Part shown: positions 7,297 through 15,402 of the stretch, one piece after another
How the letters are laid out: the number at the start of each line of letters is the position of its first letter
Numbering within the stretch: the stretch's first letter is position 1
From: a virus
Strand: one strand, 5' to 3'
Length of the DNA stretch: 55,959 bases
IMG/VR virus record: IMGVR_UViG_3300036791_000391
Location: 1 to 55,959 of that record
Translations under genes and position numbers: made by a program
Notes under the pieces: model-generated
Database searches by the model: none
Seen by the model: only the letters and a program-made list of their open reading frames with translations
What the model was told of the DNA's origin: nothing

Positions 7297-7530
7297 ATGG
7301 CTACTCAGGCGGAACTTGATAATTGGTACACCTACCACTCCCCCTCCGTCATTCAGGCTCGGCACTATTCCGAGATCCGGGCCAAGGCGAAGGAGCTGGC
7401 CGAGCTGTTCGACCGCGCCGCCCCGGGTTGCCCGGACAGCACCGCCGCGCACCGGAAGCTGCGCGAGGCCGTGATGGCGATGAACTTGGCCATCGCCTGC
7501 AACACCAACGGGGCTCCGTCGTCACCATGA
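7297..7530 (+). CDS. acb2: Acb2-type cyclic-oligonucleotide sponge (anti-CBASS/Thoeris)
   Basis: The product has 77 residues from MATQAELDNW. NWYTYHSP, HYSEIRAKAKELAEL, then CPDSTAAHRKLREAVMAMNLAIAC is the hallmark sequence of the Acb2 family. Known members form hexamers that sequester cyclic di- and trinucleotides and so block CBASS effectors. The aromatic Y/W cluster at residues 10-13 and lysines 30/32 fit ligand-contact positions. It is the first gene of a rightward island and its stop overlaps the next ATG. Binding of a given nucleotide is not provable here. Confidence 0.85.
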   Translation: MATQAELDNWYTYHSPSVIQARHYSEIRAKAKELAELFDRAAPGCPDSTAAHRKLREAVMAMNLAIACNTNGAPSSP

Positions 7531-8090
7531 AGGTCGCGGACCTGGGCCACGTCACCTCGATGCGGGTGAACGACATCAGGCCCTACGAGAAGAATCCCCG
7601 CAAGATGCCCGACCGGGCCATCGAGATGGTCTCCGAGTCGCTGAAGCGGTTCGGCTGGCAGCAGCCCATCGTGGTCGACAAGGAGAACGTGATCGTCGTC
7701 GGGCACACCCGGTGGACGGCGGCGCAGCGGATCGGCCTGGATATGGCGCCGGTCGTCGTCGCGGAGCACCTGACCGACGACGAGATCCGGGCCTACCGGA
7801 TCGCGGACAACCGCACCGCCGACTTCACCACCTGGGACTACCCCGAGCTGATCGCCGAGTTGGAGATGATCCCCGACGAGTTCGCCGCCGTGCTGGCCCT
7901 GGAGGACTGGCAGGGCATCATCGACCAGTTCGAGGAGGAGTACGGCATCAACGTGTCACCCGACGTGCAGGCCGACGCCGAGGGCGGCTTCACGGTCAAC
8001 GTGGTGTTCGTGGACAAGGAGAGCGCGGAGGCGGCGCAGGAGTACCTGGTGGACCTGGACGGGGTGCTCGATGTTCGTTACAAAGCCTGA
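7527..8090 (+). CDS. ParB/Srx-fold nuclease-like protein
   Basis: The product has 187 residues. It shows the ParB N-terminal signature: I.PYEKNPRKMP, then LKRFGWQQPIVVDKENVIVVGHTRWTAAQRIGL and YRIADNR. There is no helix-turn-helix partition domain. In phages, such short ParB-fold proteins occur beside DNA methylases and base-modifying enzymes. It overlaps Acb2 by ATGA and the next gene by 20 nt, so the three are one unit. Confidence 0.85.
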   Translation: MKVADLGHVTSMRVNDIRPYEKNPRKMPDRAIEMVSESLKRFGWQQPIVVDKENVIVVGHTRWTAAQRIGLDMAPVVVAEHLTDDEIRAYRIADNRTADFTTWDYPELIAELEMIPDEFAAVLALEDWQGIIDQFEEEYGINVSPDVQADAEGGFTVNVVFVDKESAEAAQEYLVDLDGVLDVRYKA

Positions 8091-9063
8091 GCAGCGCGCC
8101 GGGCTGCTCGTCGCCGTCGTCACCGGGATGCGGCCCAAGCTCGAGGAGCGCCCGACCGCCGGTTTCCTGGACGGCCTGGACGGCTTCGGGGTCCAGGACA
8201 TCGTGTGGGTGGTCTCCGAGCGGGACGCGCCCAACTACGAGCGCGACGGCCACCCGCTCTGCGTCTACCCGAAGGACTGGTCCTACGAGTACGCCAGGAG
8301 CCACTGGATGCTCGCCGCCGAGCCCAACCCGCAGTTCCTCGGCGCGTTCCCGGGCCGGGAGTGGGCCTGCCGGGAAGCGGAGCGGCGCGGCTGCTGGGGC
8401 GTGCTGCAGTGCGACGACAACTTCATCCGGATGGTGATGCCGCGCGACGGCTGGGCGGGCCGTGAGGTGGTCGCGCGCAACGGCGGGATGGCCCTGTTCG
8501 TGGACCTGCTGATCGCGGTCGCGCTGAGCACCAACGGGCGCATGGTCGGCGCGCAGCTCAGCTCGATCCCGTACGTCAAGTTGCAGCTGGCCCGGTCCGG
8601 GTTCCCCTACTCGTTCTTCATCGAGAAGGTCGGGCCGGGGCGCGAGGACTGGTACGGGCCCTACGAGGACGACATCACGCACGCGTTCCAGTACGGGTGC
8701 CGGGCCGACGCGGGCAGCTCGACCGCCGTGGTCGTGCCGACGCTCCGGTACAAGAAGGAGCCCGGCTCCAAGTCCGCGATGCGCTCGTACTACGACCACA
8801 CCCGGGCGGTCAGCCTGCAGCGGATCTTCCCCGAGGCCGCGAACATCACCATCAAGAGCAGGCGCAGCAACGGGATGGGCACCCCGCGCGTCTACCACCA
8901 GATGAGCCCCGGCGCGATCCGCAACAAGATGGTCGTCAAGGACCGTGAGCTGTTCCTGCAGGTCAAGGCCCGGATCGAGGAGCTGCTGCCGGAGTGGCGC
9001 GCCCTGAACGACGCCCGGGTGCGTGAGAAGGTCGCCCGCCGGGCCGCCCTGGCGCACGGCTAG
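8071..9063 (+). CDS. Glycosyltransferase resembling TET-associated (DNA-base) enzymes
   Basis: The product has 330 residues. AVVTGMRPKL near the N-terminus, WVVSERDAPNYERDGH, FLGAFPGREWAC and WGVLQCDDNFIRM (DxD-like metal site) form the GT-A-like pattern I associate with glycosyltransferases of phage base-hypermodification islands (TAGT type). A second half with YDHTRAVSLQRIFP follows. The acceptor could be a modified cytosine, but no TET dioxygenase lies in this window. The stop overlaps that of the convergent 9060-9194 gene. Confidence 0.6.
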   Translation: MFVTKPEQRAGLLVAVVTGMRPKLEERPTAGFLDGLDGFGVQDIVWVVSERDAPNYERDGHPLCVYPKDWSYEYARSHWMLAAEPNPQFLGAFPGREWACREAERRGCWGVLQCDDNFIRMVMPRDGWAGREVVARNGGMALFVDLLIAVALSTNGRMVGAQLSSIPYVKLQLARSGFPYSFFIEKVGPGREDWYGPYEDDITHAFQYGCRADAGSSTAVVVPTLRYKKEPGSKSAMRSYYDHTRAVSLQRIFPEAANITIKSRRSNGMGTPRVYHQMSPGAIRNKMVVKDRELFLQVKARIEELLPEWRALNDARVREKVARRAALAHG

Positions 9064-9194
9064 TAGTACACCAGCCCGCCCTGCACCACGGCGAACAGCA
9101 CCCCGATCAGCACCAGGATCAACCCGACCGGCCACAGGATGTGCCGAGCGGCGAAGATGCCGACGATCAGCAGGATGATGCCGAGCAGGATCAG
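9060..9194 (-). CDS. Two-helix small membrane protein (DUF6131-like), probable CTG start
   Basis: The product has 44 residues, nearly all hydrophobic: ILLGIILLIVGIF, then ILWPVGLILVLIGVLFAVV. No ATG, GTG or TTG is available. A CTG that overlaps the protease stop (CTGA) gives the same coupling seen elsewhere in this operon. Composition and length match actinobacterial DUF6131 proteins. The start codon is the weak point. Confidence 0.55.
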   Translation of the reverse strand: MILLGIILLIVGIFAARHILWPVGLILVLIGVLFAVVQGGLVYY

Positions 9195-10957
9195 GCGCGG
9201 AGCCCTTCCTCGAAATACTTCGACGCCAGCTGGCGCTGGTCGGCGTGGCGCAGGTAAGCCAGGCCGTCGCTCACGTTCTTGATGTCGGGGATGCCGGTCA
9301 TGTTGCGGAACGTGTGCAGCGCCCGGCTGACGTTGATCGGCCCGCCGCTGTTCAGCTCGATCAGGTCGTCGTCGATCTCGGAGTCGGGCACACCGTCCTC
9401 GTGCTCGTCCTCGTCGGAGTCCTCCTGGGCGGCGATGGCGCCCTCGACATCCTCGCCCTCGTAGTCGCCCAGCTCGTCGTCGGCGTCGGGGAACTGTCGT
9501 TTGGTCTCGTCGTCGTCCTCGTCCTCGTCGCCCTGGCCGCCGCCCTTCTTGAACGGTGGCGCCTTCTTGCCGCCGAAGTCGCGGAACCCGGACCCGGCGT
9601 CGGCGCTGGGCTGCGGGGCCGTGACCTCGTTCTCGTGGGCGTCGTCGTCGGCGTCCCCGGAATACACCTCGTCGTAGCCCGCGTCATGCGGATCCTGGGT
9701 GGTTCCCCGCCCGAACGGATCCCACACGTACGGGGCCAGCCCACCCAACCGGGCGTCCCCGGGCGCGGGCCGGGAACCCTGCTGCAGGGTGCTCGCCGGG
9801 CTGGATGGGAGCGGCGTGCGGCTGCCGTCGTACATCACGGCCCACAGCGTCGTCCCGCCATCCGCGTTGCGCACCATATCGACGTGGCTCACCCCGGCCA
9901 TCATCCCGTGGGTGTAGCTCGCGCTCGCGGCCTGCTTTCCGCTGTCCTCGCTCACGTCGTGTCCAGCACTCTTCATCGCGGCCTTGATCTTGCTCTTGAC
10001 CGCCGCGAGTTGGGTTGGGGTGTAACCTTTTTGGTTCTTCGGCATGTTGATGTAGCTCCACGCCGCCTGCACGTGCTTGGCGTCGATGGGGTAGCGCTTC
10101 ACCCCGTTGCCGCCCTTGGCCTGGTTCCCGCTGGCGTCCAGGTAGCCGGGGTCGGCGAAGTTGCCCACGTTCGCGTACGCCTTGGGCGTCTTAGCGCGCT
10201 GGTTCTCGCACGTCGCGCAGCGGCCGTCGGTCAGGTCGTGGTCGTCGTCGGAGCGCCACGCGCGCTTCGTCTTGGGCATTAGCCTGCCCACCGTGTCGGG
10301 CAGGCTGGCCAGCGCCACGGTGGCCCGGTGCACCAGGTCGGGGTCCAGCCTGCGCAGCTCGACCAGCTCCTTGTGGGAGAGCGAACTCAACGCCTCGACG
10401 CCCTGCTGCAGGATCGCCCTGGTGCCCGGGTTCATGCCGAAATTCACCACCGACACGTCGCCCTTGTGCAGGCTCACCTCGGTGATGGTCCGGTTGGTGT
10501 AGTTGTCGTCCCATACCTGGTCCTTGACCCGGAACGCGAACGACATCTCGTCCATGTTCGACCGGCCGTTGGCCTGCGGCTTCAGCTTCGGGGCCAGCGC
10601 CTGCACGTCGGGGTCGGAGCGGTCCAGGGTCGCCCGGATGCGCAGCCCGTGGCTGTCCCGGCTCAGGGCCAGCGTCCCGCTCTTGGTCCGGGCCAGGGGC
10701 AGGCCCTCGTGGTTGATCAGCAGCATCACGTCCGGGCTCTCGCCCAGTGTCCGGTCGAACGCGGTCGGGGTCAGGGTCTCCACCCAGCCGCCACGCTCCG
10801 GTCCCCCGTACACGTCGTACGGGGTGAACGTCGCCGCGTAGCCTTCCAGCACGTAGTTGCCCTCCGAGTCCTCGCGGAACTCGAAATGGGTGCCCTTGCG
10901 CTCCTCGCGAACATCGAGAATCCGGGCACGATTGCTGTGACACTCTTGGGTGGCCAT
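9191..10957 (-). CDS. Prohead protease (peptidase S78) fused to a DUF6582-like domain
   Basis: The product has 588 residues. The N-terminal ~190 are the HK97-type protease: YVLEGYAATFTPYDVYGG, LLINHEGLPLARTKSGTL (catalytic His), MDEMSFAFRV (catalytic Ser) and EVSLHKGDVSVVNFGMNPGT. Residues ~255-335 hold CATCENQRAK and YPIDAKHVQAAWSYINMPKN, a DUF6582-like module. An acidic linker follows, then a C-terminal helical end. The protease removes the capsid delta domain. The start has GGAG seven nt upstream. At about 3 times the usual length, the tail may act as a scaffold. Confidence 0.88.
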   Translation of the reverse strand: MATQECHSNRARILDVREERKGTHFEFREDSEGNYVLEGYAATFTPYDVYGGPERGGWVETLTPTAFDRTLGESPDVMLLINHEGLPLARTKSGTLALSRDSHGLRIRATLDRSDPDVQALAPKLKPQANGRSNMDEMSFAFRVKDQVWDDNYTNRTITEVSLHKGDVSVVNFGMNPGTRAILQQGVEALSSLSHKELVELRRLDPDLVHRATVALASLPDTVGRLMPKTKRAWRSDDDHDLTDGRCATCENQRAKTPKAYANVGNFADPGYLDASGNQAKGGNGVKRYPIDAKHVQAAWSYINMPKNQKGYTPTQLAAVKSKIKAAMKSAGHDVSEDSGKQAASASYTHGMMAGVSHVDMVRNADGGTTLWAVMYDGSRTPLPSSPASTLQQGSRPAPGDARLGGLAPYVWDPFGRGTTQDPHDAGYDEVYSGDADDDAHENEVTAPQPSADAGSGFRDFGGKKAPPFKKGGGQGDEDEDDDETKRQFPDADDELGDYEGEDVEGAIAAQEDSDEDEHEDGVPDSEIDDDLIELNSGGPINVSRALHTFRNMTGIPDIKNVSDGLAYLRHADQRQLASKYFEEGLRA

Positions 10958-11011
10958 CTAGCTCTCCATCCGGGTATTAAAATTGCCAGGCTTGGCAAAA
11001 CTTGGCGTCAT
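10958..11011 (-). CDS. Possible 17-aa peptide between portal and protease
   Basis: MTPSFAKPGNFNTRMES starts downstream of GGAGGTAGC (a long 13-nt spacing) and ends one base before the protease ATG. The interval also holds TTGCCA-GGCT-TGGCAA, a short palindrome. It may only be a coupling leader for the protease. Confidence 0.3.
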   Translation of the reverse strand: MTPSFAKPGNFNTRMES

Positions 11012-11039
11012 ATCGACTGAGCTACCTCCTGCGCCGGGA

Positions 11040-12443
11040 TTATCCTCGCGCGTTGCCGTTTCGGGGAGCAGGCGCGCCAACGGGGGTGACCGGCTGGTTG
11101 TTGCCGGGTCCGAACTCCCCGCCGGTGATCGGCTTGCCTGGCAACGGCTGCGGGGGCGTGGTGCCCGGCCTACCGACCGGCGTCGAGACCGTGAGCGGCT
11201 TGGAAATGACGCCGCCCGCCATCGGCTCGAAGCCCAGCGGCACGTAGTTGACGGGCTGCAGCGGCTCGTCGCCACCCTCCTTCAACGGCTCCATCTCCTC
11301 CTGGGCGCGGACCTCGTTCGGGGTGATCCAGAAGCTCATCAGCGCGGTCTTGTAGGCGTCGAACCGGGCCTTGATGTCGCCGCGCAGCAGGGCGCTGAAG
11401 TCGAACTTGACGAACTGGCCACCCGGCAGCATGTTGCTGAACACGCTCTCGATGCAGGTCGTCCACGCCCGGAACGTGTACGCCACCGCCGCCAGGTTGA
11501 TTTGTTCGACACCGGTTCCCCAGGCGGTCGTCTCCTTGGTGTCCCCGATCAGGATCGGCGGCACCCCGTACATGATGCAAATCTCGGACCGCTGGAACTG
11601 CCGGGTGGCGAGGAACTGGGACTCCTCCGGCTTGATCGACAGCGGCGCGAACTTGAAGCCGTTCGCCAGCACGGCGGGCAGCTTCCGGCCCTGGTGGCTT
11701 TTGATCCACTGCTGCTGAGCCTGCAGCACGGCGCCGTCGTCCAGATCCTGGTCGGTGCACAGCATCCCGCTTGGATTCGCGGACTCCTTGAACCAGCGAT
11801 ACCCGTACTCCTCAGCGGCCAGGTTCATCCCGATCGCGACCGCAGCCTGGCGCACGGGGCTCAGGCCCCACGGCTCGCCGGGCATCGTGAAGCGGCGGAC
11901 GTGCAGCATGTCGTTGGTCGGGATGGCTTCGCCCATCACCCGGTACACCGGGTCGAACCAGCGCAGGATATCGGGCCGTCGTTCCAGGAACACCACGTCG
12001 GGATGCAGCGGCATCACGGCGGTCGGGTAGTCATTCGGGCCGCGCGACGTGATCAGACCGTAGAAGTTGCCGCGCAGTGCCAGGCTGGTGACCATCTGCC
12101 ACTTGTACTGAAACAGGTCGAACCCGGGCCACGGCTGGCGGATAATGGCGGGCTGCGGTCGGACCTCGACCGGAATCCCTTTAGCGTCTCTCCGGTAGAC
12201 CTTCCACGGCAGCGAGGCGATGGTGTCGGCGAGGAGCCGCACGCAGGCCATGACTGTCATCACAGACATTGCCCTATGCACACCGACGTAGTCGTCCAGC
12301 ACACCGACAGCCGGAGGCGGCACGAACGCGCTTTCGGTCAGGGTGCGCTTCTCGGGCTCCCCGGCACGAAGCGACCCAAGCCGGGCCAGGACACTCATCG
12401 CTAACAGCCCTCCCACAAACGCACGCCGTGACGGATCACTCAC
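11040..12443 (-). CDS. Portal protein
   Basis: The product has 467 residues from the GTG at 12443 (VSDPSRRAFVGG). Signatures are MACVRLLADTIASLPWKVYRR, LRGNFYGLI, HVRRFTMPGEPWGLSPV and FQRSEICIMYGVPPILIGDT, all typical of HK97-type portals (SPP1/HK97 family). The dodecameric ring is the DNA entrance and head-tail joint. The C-terminal ~50 residues are proline/glycine-rich. Confidence 0.93.
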   Translation of the reverse strand: MSDPSRRAFVGGLLAMSVLARLGSLRAGEPEKRTLTESAFVPPPAVGVLDDYVGVHRAMSVMTVMACVRLLADTIASLPWKVYRRDAKGIPVEVRPQPAIIRQPWPGFDLFQYKWQMVTSLALRGNFYGLITSRGPNDYPTAVMPLHPDVVFLERRPDILRWFDPVYRVMGEAIPTNDMLHVRRFTMPGEPWGLSPVRQAAVAIGMNLAAEEYGYRWFKESANPSGMLCTDQDLDDGAVLQAQQQWIKSHQGRKLPAVLANGFKFAPLSIKPEESQFLATRQFQRSEICIMYGVPPILIGDTKETTAWGTGVEQINLAAVAYTFRAWTTCIESVFSNMLPGGQFVKFDFSALLRGDIKARFDAYKTALMSFWITPNEVRAQEEMEPLKEGGDEPLQPVNYVPLGFEPMAGGVISKPLTVSTPVGRPGTTPPQPLPGKPITGGEFGPGNNQPVTPVGAPAPRNGNARG

Positions 12444-12445
12444 GG

Positions 12446-12838
12446 TTAGTCTCGCGGGCCACCGAGCTGATTCGAGGTCGCCACGCCGAGCAGGATCAGG
12501 CACAACCCGGCGACGATGAGACCCAGCCAGACGTGGATCAGCCAGAATCCCGCCGAGAATAACGTCAGACCGATGACTTCCAGGCCGGTGGACGACAGTT
12601 CCCGACGATTCGCCCGAGGTTTGCTGGGCGGCTTAGGTGCTGTTTGCTGTGGGGGCTGTAACGGCTGCTTCAGCGCGTTTGCCCGCTTCCGGCGACGGAG
12701 TTTGCCGATGTTCACCACCGGGCTCGGCTCCTCGGCCTCGATATTCCTTGGCTCGGGCTCATCGTAGAGCCGCTGCATGCCCAGCCGCTCACTCACCGGG
12801 ATGGTGTCGTCGTACGGGTCGAACGGTTCACCAGTCAT
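12446..12838 (-). CDS. Small protein with two C-terminal membrane helices
   Basis: The product has 130 residues. Residues 1-75 are charged with a basic KLRRRKRANALKQ patch and a Pro/Gln run. The last 45 hold LEVIGLTLFSAGFWLIHVWL and LIVAGLCLILLGVATS. It lies between terminase and portal, overlapping the terminase end by 11 nt. Function unknown. Confidence 0.75.
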   Translation of the reverse strand: MTGEPFDPYDDTIPVSERLGMQRLYDEPEPRNIEAEEPSPVVNIGKLRRRKRANALKQPLQPPQQTAPKPPSKPRANRRELSSTGLEVIGLTLFSAGFWLIHVWLGLIVAGLCLILLGVATSNQLGGPRD

Positions 12839-14525
12839 AGCGGTGTCGCTCCTCCATGATGCTGTCGATCATGATGACTTTCTGCTCGCTCCCGGTCCCC
12901 TGCTTCTGCTCCGCCTCCGCCTGCTCCGCCTCCGCCTGGGCTTCCTTCTCCCAGCGGGCGATCTCGTCGTCGTCGGGCCAGTCGTAGACCTTCGACTTGC
13001 TCGGCGGCGGTCGGCCTTCCAGCCACACGGCGGCGGCGCAGGCGACGATGGGTGACACGTCCACGGGCGAGTTGCGCCGGTCGAAGATCCAGGCGTCACC
13101 GGTGCGGCGCGACACCCCGCTGGCGGCGGCGCGGTCCATCACCCCGGAGGGCCGGTGGAAGATCGTGTGGTCGCAGATGCCGTCGAAGAACAGCGCGCAC
13201 CCGGTCTGAAGTTCCAGTCCCGGACCCCACTCCACGACCTTCACCCCGGCCCGTTTCAGCTCAGGGATCAGGCCGCTCGCCGGGGCTCCGGTCTTCTGCA
13301 CCGCCACCCCGACGTAGTTCTCTTTGCGCTCGGCCAGCCAGTCGACCACCCAGTCCGTCCCCCGCGCCGCCTGGATGATCTCGATGTGCAGATTCCCGTC
13401 TTCGCGTCGGGCCGCGATGGCGACGTAGCTGGTGGTGCGCTGGTAGTTCACGTCGAGAGCCGCGTACACAGGCGATGTTTCCGCCCTCCTGCTTGTTCCG
13501 TCCATGCCGTCCTGCCAGTACTCGGCGGGGATCACACCCGGGTCCAGCGCGTCCACCGTCTGGCACAGGTACTCGGTCTGCCAGCCCGGCATGTTCTTGT
13601 ACTGCATGGTCTCGAACCGGCCCTGCAGGTCCTCGATGGTGAACTCGTTCAGCAGCCCGACGGCGGGGTTGGCCTGCGGCCAGTACTTCGGGTTGCGCGG
13701 GTCGGCCTCCGGCGGTGCGCTCCACTCGAAGTACCCGGTCTTGGTGGTCCGGGTGTCCCCCGTGGTGATCCGCCGCTTCGCCGCCTGCTGCTGGGAGAGC
13801 AGCACGATGGAGCGGGCGTCCCCGGCGTTGCTCGTGCAGAGCACCTGGGAGCAGGGGCGGACGGTGCCGGTCGGGGTGATGGCGTCCCAGGCGTCCCAGG
13901 TGTGATGGGTGCGCAGCTCGTCCAGCCACACCAGGTCCACGGAGAGCGACCGGGCTCCCTTGGTGTTCGCCGTGCAGGCCCGCCAGTACCGGCGGTTGGT
14001 CAGGATGGCCCGGTGCTTGCCGTTGGTCTCCTTGTGGTTGACCAGCTCCGGGGCCAGCGCTCTCGTGTCGCGGATCTCGTCCACGACCTCCTTCAGCGTG
14101 GTCTCCGCGTAGTCGAGGGTCTGCGCCGCGACCACCGCCAGCTTCGCGCCCGGCATCTTCCCGTTGACCCGGCCGACCTTGCTGTAGAACAGCCGCCACA
14201 TGCCCAGGCCCCGGCCCCATTTCGTCTTCCCGTTCTGGCGCGCGACTAGGACGACCAGGAACTGGAACCGGAACCCCGTGTGGTCGGGTTTCTTCTCCAA
14301 CGCGTGCCAGTACAACCAAATCTGCCACGGCAGCAGCAGCCAGCGGCAGACCACGGTCAGGAACAAGATGCACTCGCCGCCCCAGGACGTGCGGTCGTTC
14401 AGGCCGCAGCCGCACGGGCAGGCCAGCTCGCCGGGCCGGGCATCGCAGTTCTCCGGCAGCGGAGGGGTGAACAGCCGGGGTTTCGTGCAGCCGGTGACCG
14501 GGACCGGTTCGGTGGCGGTCGTCAC
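12828..14525 (-). CDS. Terminase large subunit
   Basis: The product has 565 residues from the GTG at 14525, which overlaps the previous stop (GTGA). The ATPase has Walker A VARQNGKTK and Walker B LVWLDEL with TSNAG as motif III. The nuclease half has ALDVNYQRTTSYVAIAA and later conserved acids. An N-terminal CPCGCG may bind zinc. The enzyme cuts and pumps DNA through the portal. The sequence is of the general HK97-like terminase_1 kind, but the packaging type (cos or headful) cannot be told from it. Confidence 0.93.
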   Translation of the reverse strand: MTTATEPVPVTGCTKPRLFTPPLPENCDARPGELACPCGCGLNDRTSWGGECILFLTVVCRWLLLPWQIWLYWHALEKKPDHTGFRFQFLVVLVARQNGKTKWGRGLGMWRLFYSKVGRVNGKMPGAKLAVVAAQTLDYAETTLKEVVDEIRDTRALAPELVNHKETNGKHRAILTNRRYWRACTANTKGARSLSVDLVWLDELRTHHTWDAWDAITPTGTVRPCSQVLCTSNAGDARSIVLLSQQQAAKRRITTGDTRTTKTGYFEWSAPPEADPRNPKYWPQANPAVGLLNEFTIEDLQGRFETMQYKNMPGWQTEYLCQTVDALDPGVIPAEYWQDGMDGTSRRAETSPVYAALDVNYQRTTSYVAIAARREDGNLHIEIIQAARGTDWVVDWLAERKENYVGVAVQKTGAPASGLIPELKRAGVKVVEWGPGLELQTGCALFFDGICDHTIFHRPSGVMDRAAASGVSRRTGDAWIFDRRNSPVDVSPIVACAAAVWLEGRPPPSKSKVYDWPDDDEIARWEKEAQAEAEQAEAEQKQGTGSEQKVIMIDSIMEERHRYDW

Positions 14526-14764
14526 GGACGGAGCATGTCCCACCGGGCCCGCCATTCGTGCTCGGGCTCCCACACCTCGAACTGCTCCTCCATCGCCGCC
14601 AGGGTCGGTTCCAGGACGTGCACCGGCATCTCGACCTCGCGGGCGTCGACCACCAGCTCCCCGGCGGATAGCTCCTCTCTCAGCGCCTCACGCATGGCCT
14701 TGATGATCGGGGCCAGCGCCAGCCACAGCAAGGCGTCCAGCGCGTCGGCCACCAGCCGCTTCAT
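14522..14764 (-). CDS. Small amphipathic protein upstream of the large terminase
   Basis: The product has 80 residues. A hydrophobic stretch ALLWLALAPIIKAMREAL leads into an acidic half ending EPEHEWRARWDMLRP. No family recognised. It is coupled at both ends (ATGA and GTGA). Confidence 0.7.
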   Translation of the reverse strand: MKRLVADALDALLWLALAPIIKAMREALREELSAGELVVDAREVEMPVHVLEPTLAAMEEQFEVWEPEHEWRARWDMLRP

Positions 14765-14835
14765 CGCTCAAGCCTCAAAAGTATTGCGCCCCAACAGAAT
14801 AGGGCGACTGCGAACCCGTCGACCAGGTAGTTCAT
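14761..14835 (-). CDS. 24-aa single-span membrane peptide
   Basis: MNYLVDGFAVALFCWGAILL followed by RLER. The ATG overlaps the small-terminase stop and the stop overlaps the next ATG. This exact coupling is the main evidence that it is translated. Confidence 0.55.
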   Translation of the reverse strand: MNYLVDGFAVALFCWGAILLRLER

Positions 14836-15365
14836 CGGCTGGCCTCCTTCCGGTGTGCCCGGAGCCGGTACTTGGTGAGGTCGTCCAGCGACTGGTAGGA
14901 GGGGCTGTCCTCGTCCAGCATGTCCAGCTCGTCGTCGGACATCGGCGGCATCAGCGCCGGGGTACGCTCCTCGTTCAGGTCGTAGAGACGCGCGAACTGC
15001 TCTAGTAGCCGACGGCCGATCTCGATGGCCTTCAGGTCGCCCTCCGCAGCCTTCGGCGCCGCCCGCCCGTACAGGAACTCCAGCCGCTCGACGTAGACCG
15101 TCATCGCGTGCTCGGAGAGCAGGCCCTGTCGGGATGCCGCCGACTTCAGCTGCTCCGCGATGATCTGGTGCACCCGCTGCTGGCTCAGCTGCACTCTCGG
15201 GTGCTTCGCGATCCAGTTCTCCGGCCTGGCCGCCAGGTAGTACTGCATGATCAGCGCGTTACGCTCCGCGCGCTGCTCCTGGGTCAGCCGGATCTTGCGC
15301 CGGTCCAGGCCACCGTCGGTCGTCCGGGCTTCGGCCCTGGTTCGGGGTACCGTCCTGCGGGGCAC
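14832..15365 (-). CDS. Terminase small subunit-like DNA-binding protein
   Basis: The product has 177 residues with a GTG start. Residues ~25-75 (RLTQEQRAERNALIMQYYLA then VQLSQQRVHQIIAEQLK) give a helix-turn-helix. A long helical part (YVERLEFLYGRAA, IGRRLLEQFARLYDL) suits oligomerisation, and an acidic C-terminal segment suits docking to the large subunit. The position two genes upstream of the large terminase supports the call. Confidence 0.7.
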   Translation of the reverse strand: MPRRTVPRTRAEARTTDGGLDRRKIRLTQEQRAERNALIMQYYLAARPENWIAKHPRVQLSQQRVHQIIAEQLKSAASRQGLLSEHAMTVYVERLEFLYGRAAPKAAEGDLKAIEIGRRLLEQFARLYDLNEERTPALMPPMSDDELDMLDEDSPSYQSLDDLTKYRLRAHRKEASR

Positions 15366-15402
15366 CGACTGAGTATGGCGCCCCTACCGGCCCGGATCGG
15401 GG

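Noticed and set aside
9245-10282. Long rightward open frame (345 aa) opposite the protease gene
   Set aside because: It mirrors the GC-rich third positions of the S78 protease; composition is Val/Leu/Arg/Gly repeats with no fold, while the opposite strand encodes a recognised enzyme.
10983-12404. 473-aa rightward open frame opposite the portal
   Set aside because: Shadow of the portal gene; no ribosome site and no recognisable product.
12875-13026. Glu/Ala repeats at the end of the large terminase as a DNA repeat element
   Set aside because: The repetition (QAEAEQAEAEQ) is short, in frame and inside the coding region; it is a protein linker, not a mobile or regulatory repeat.
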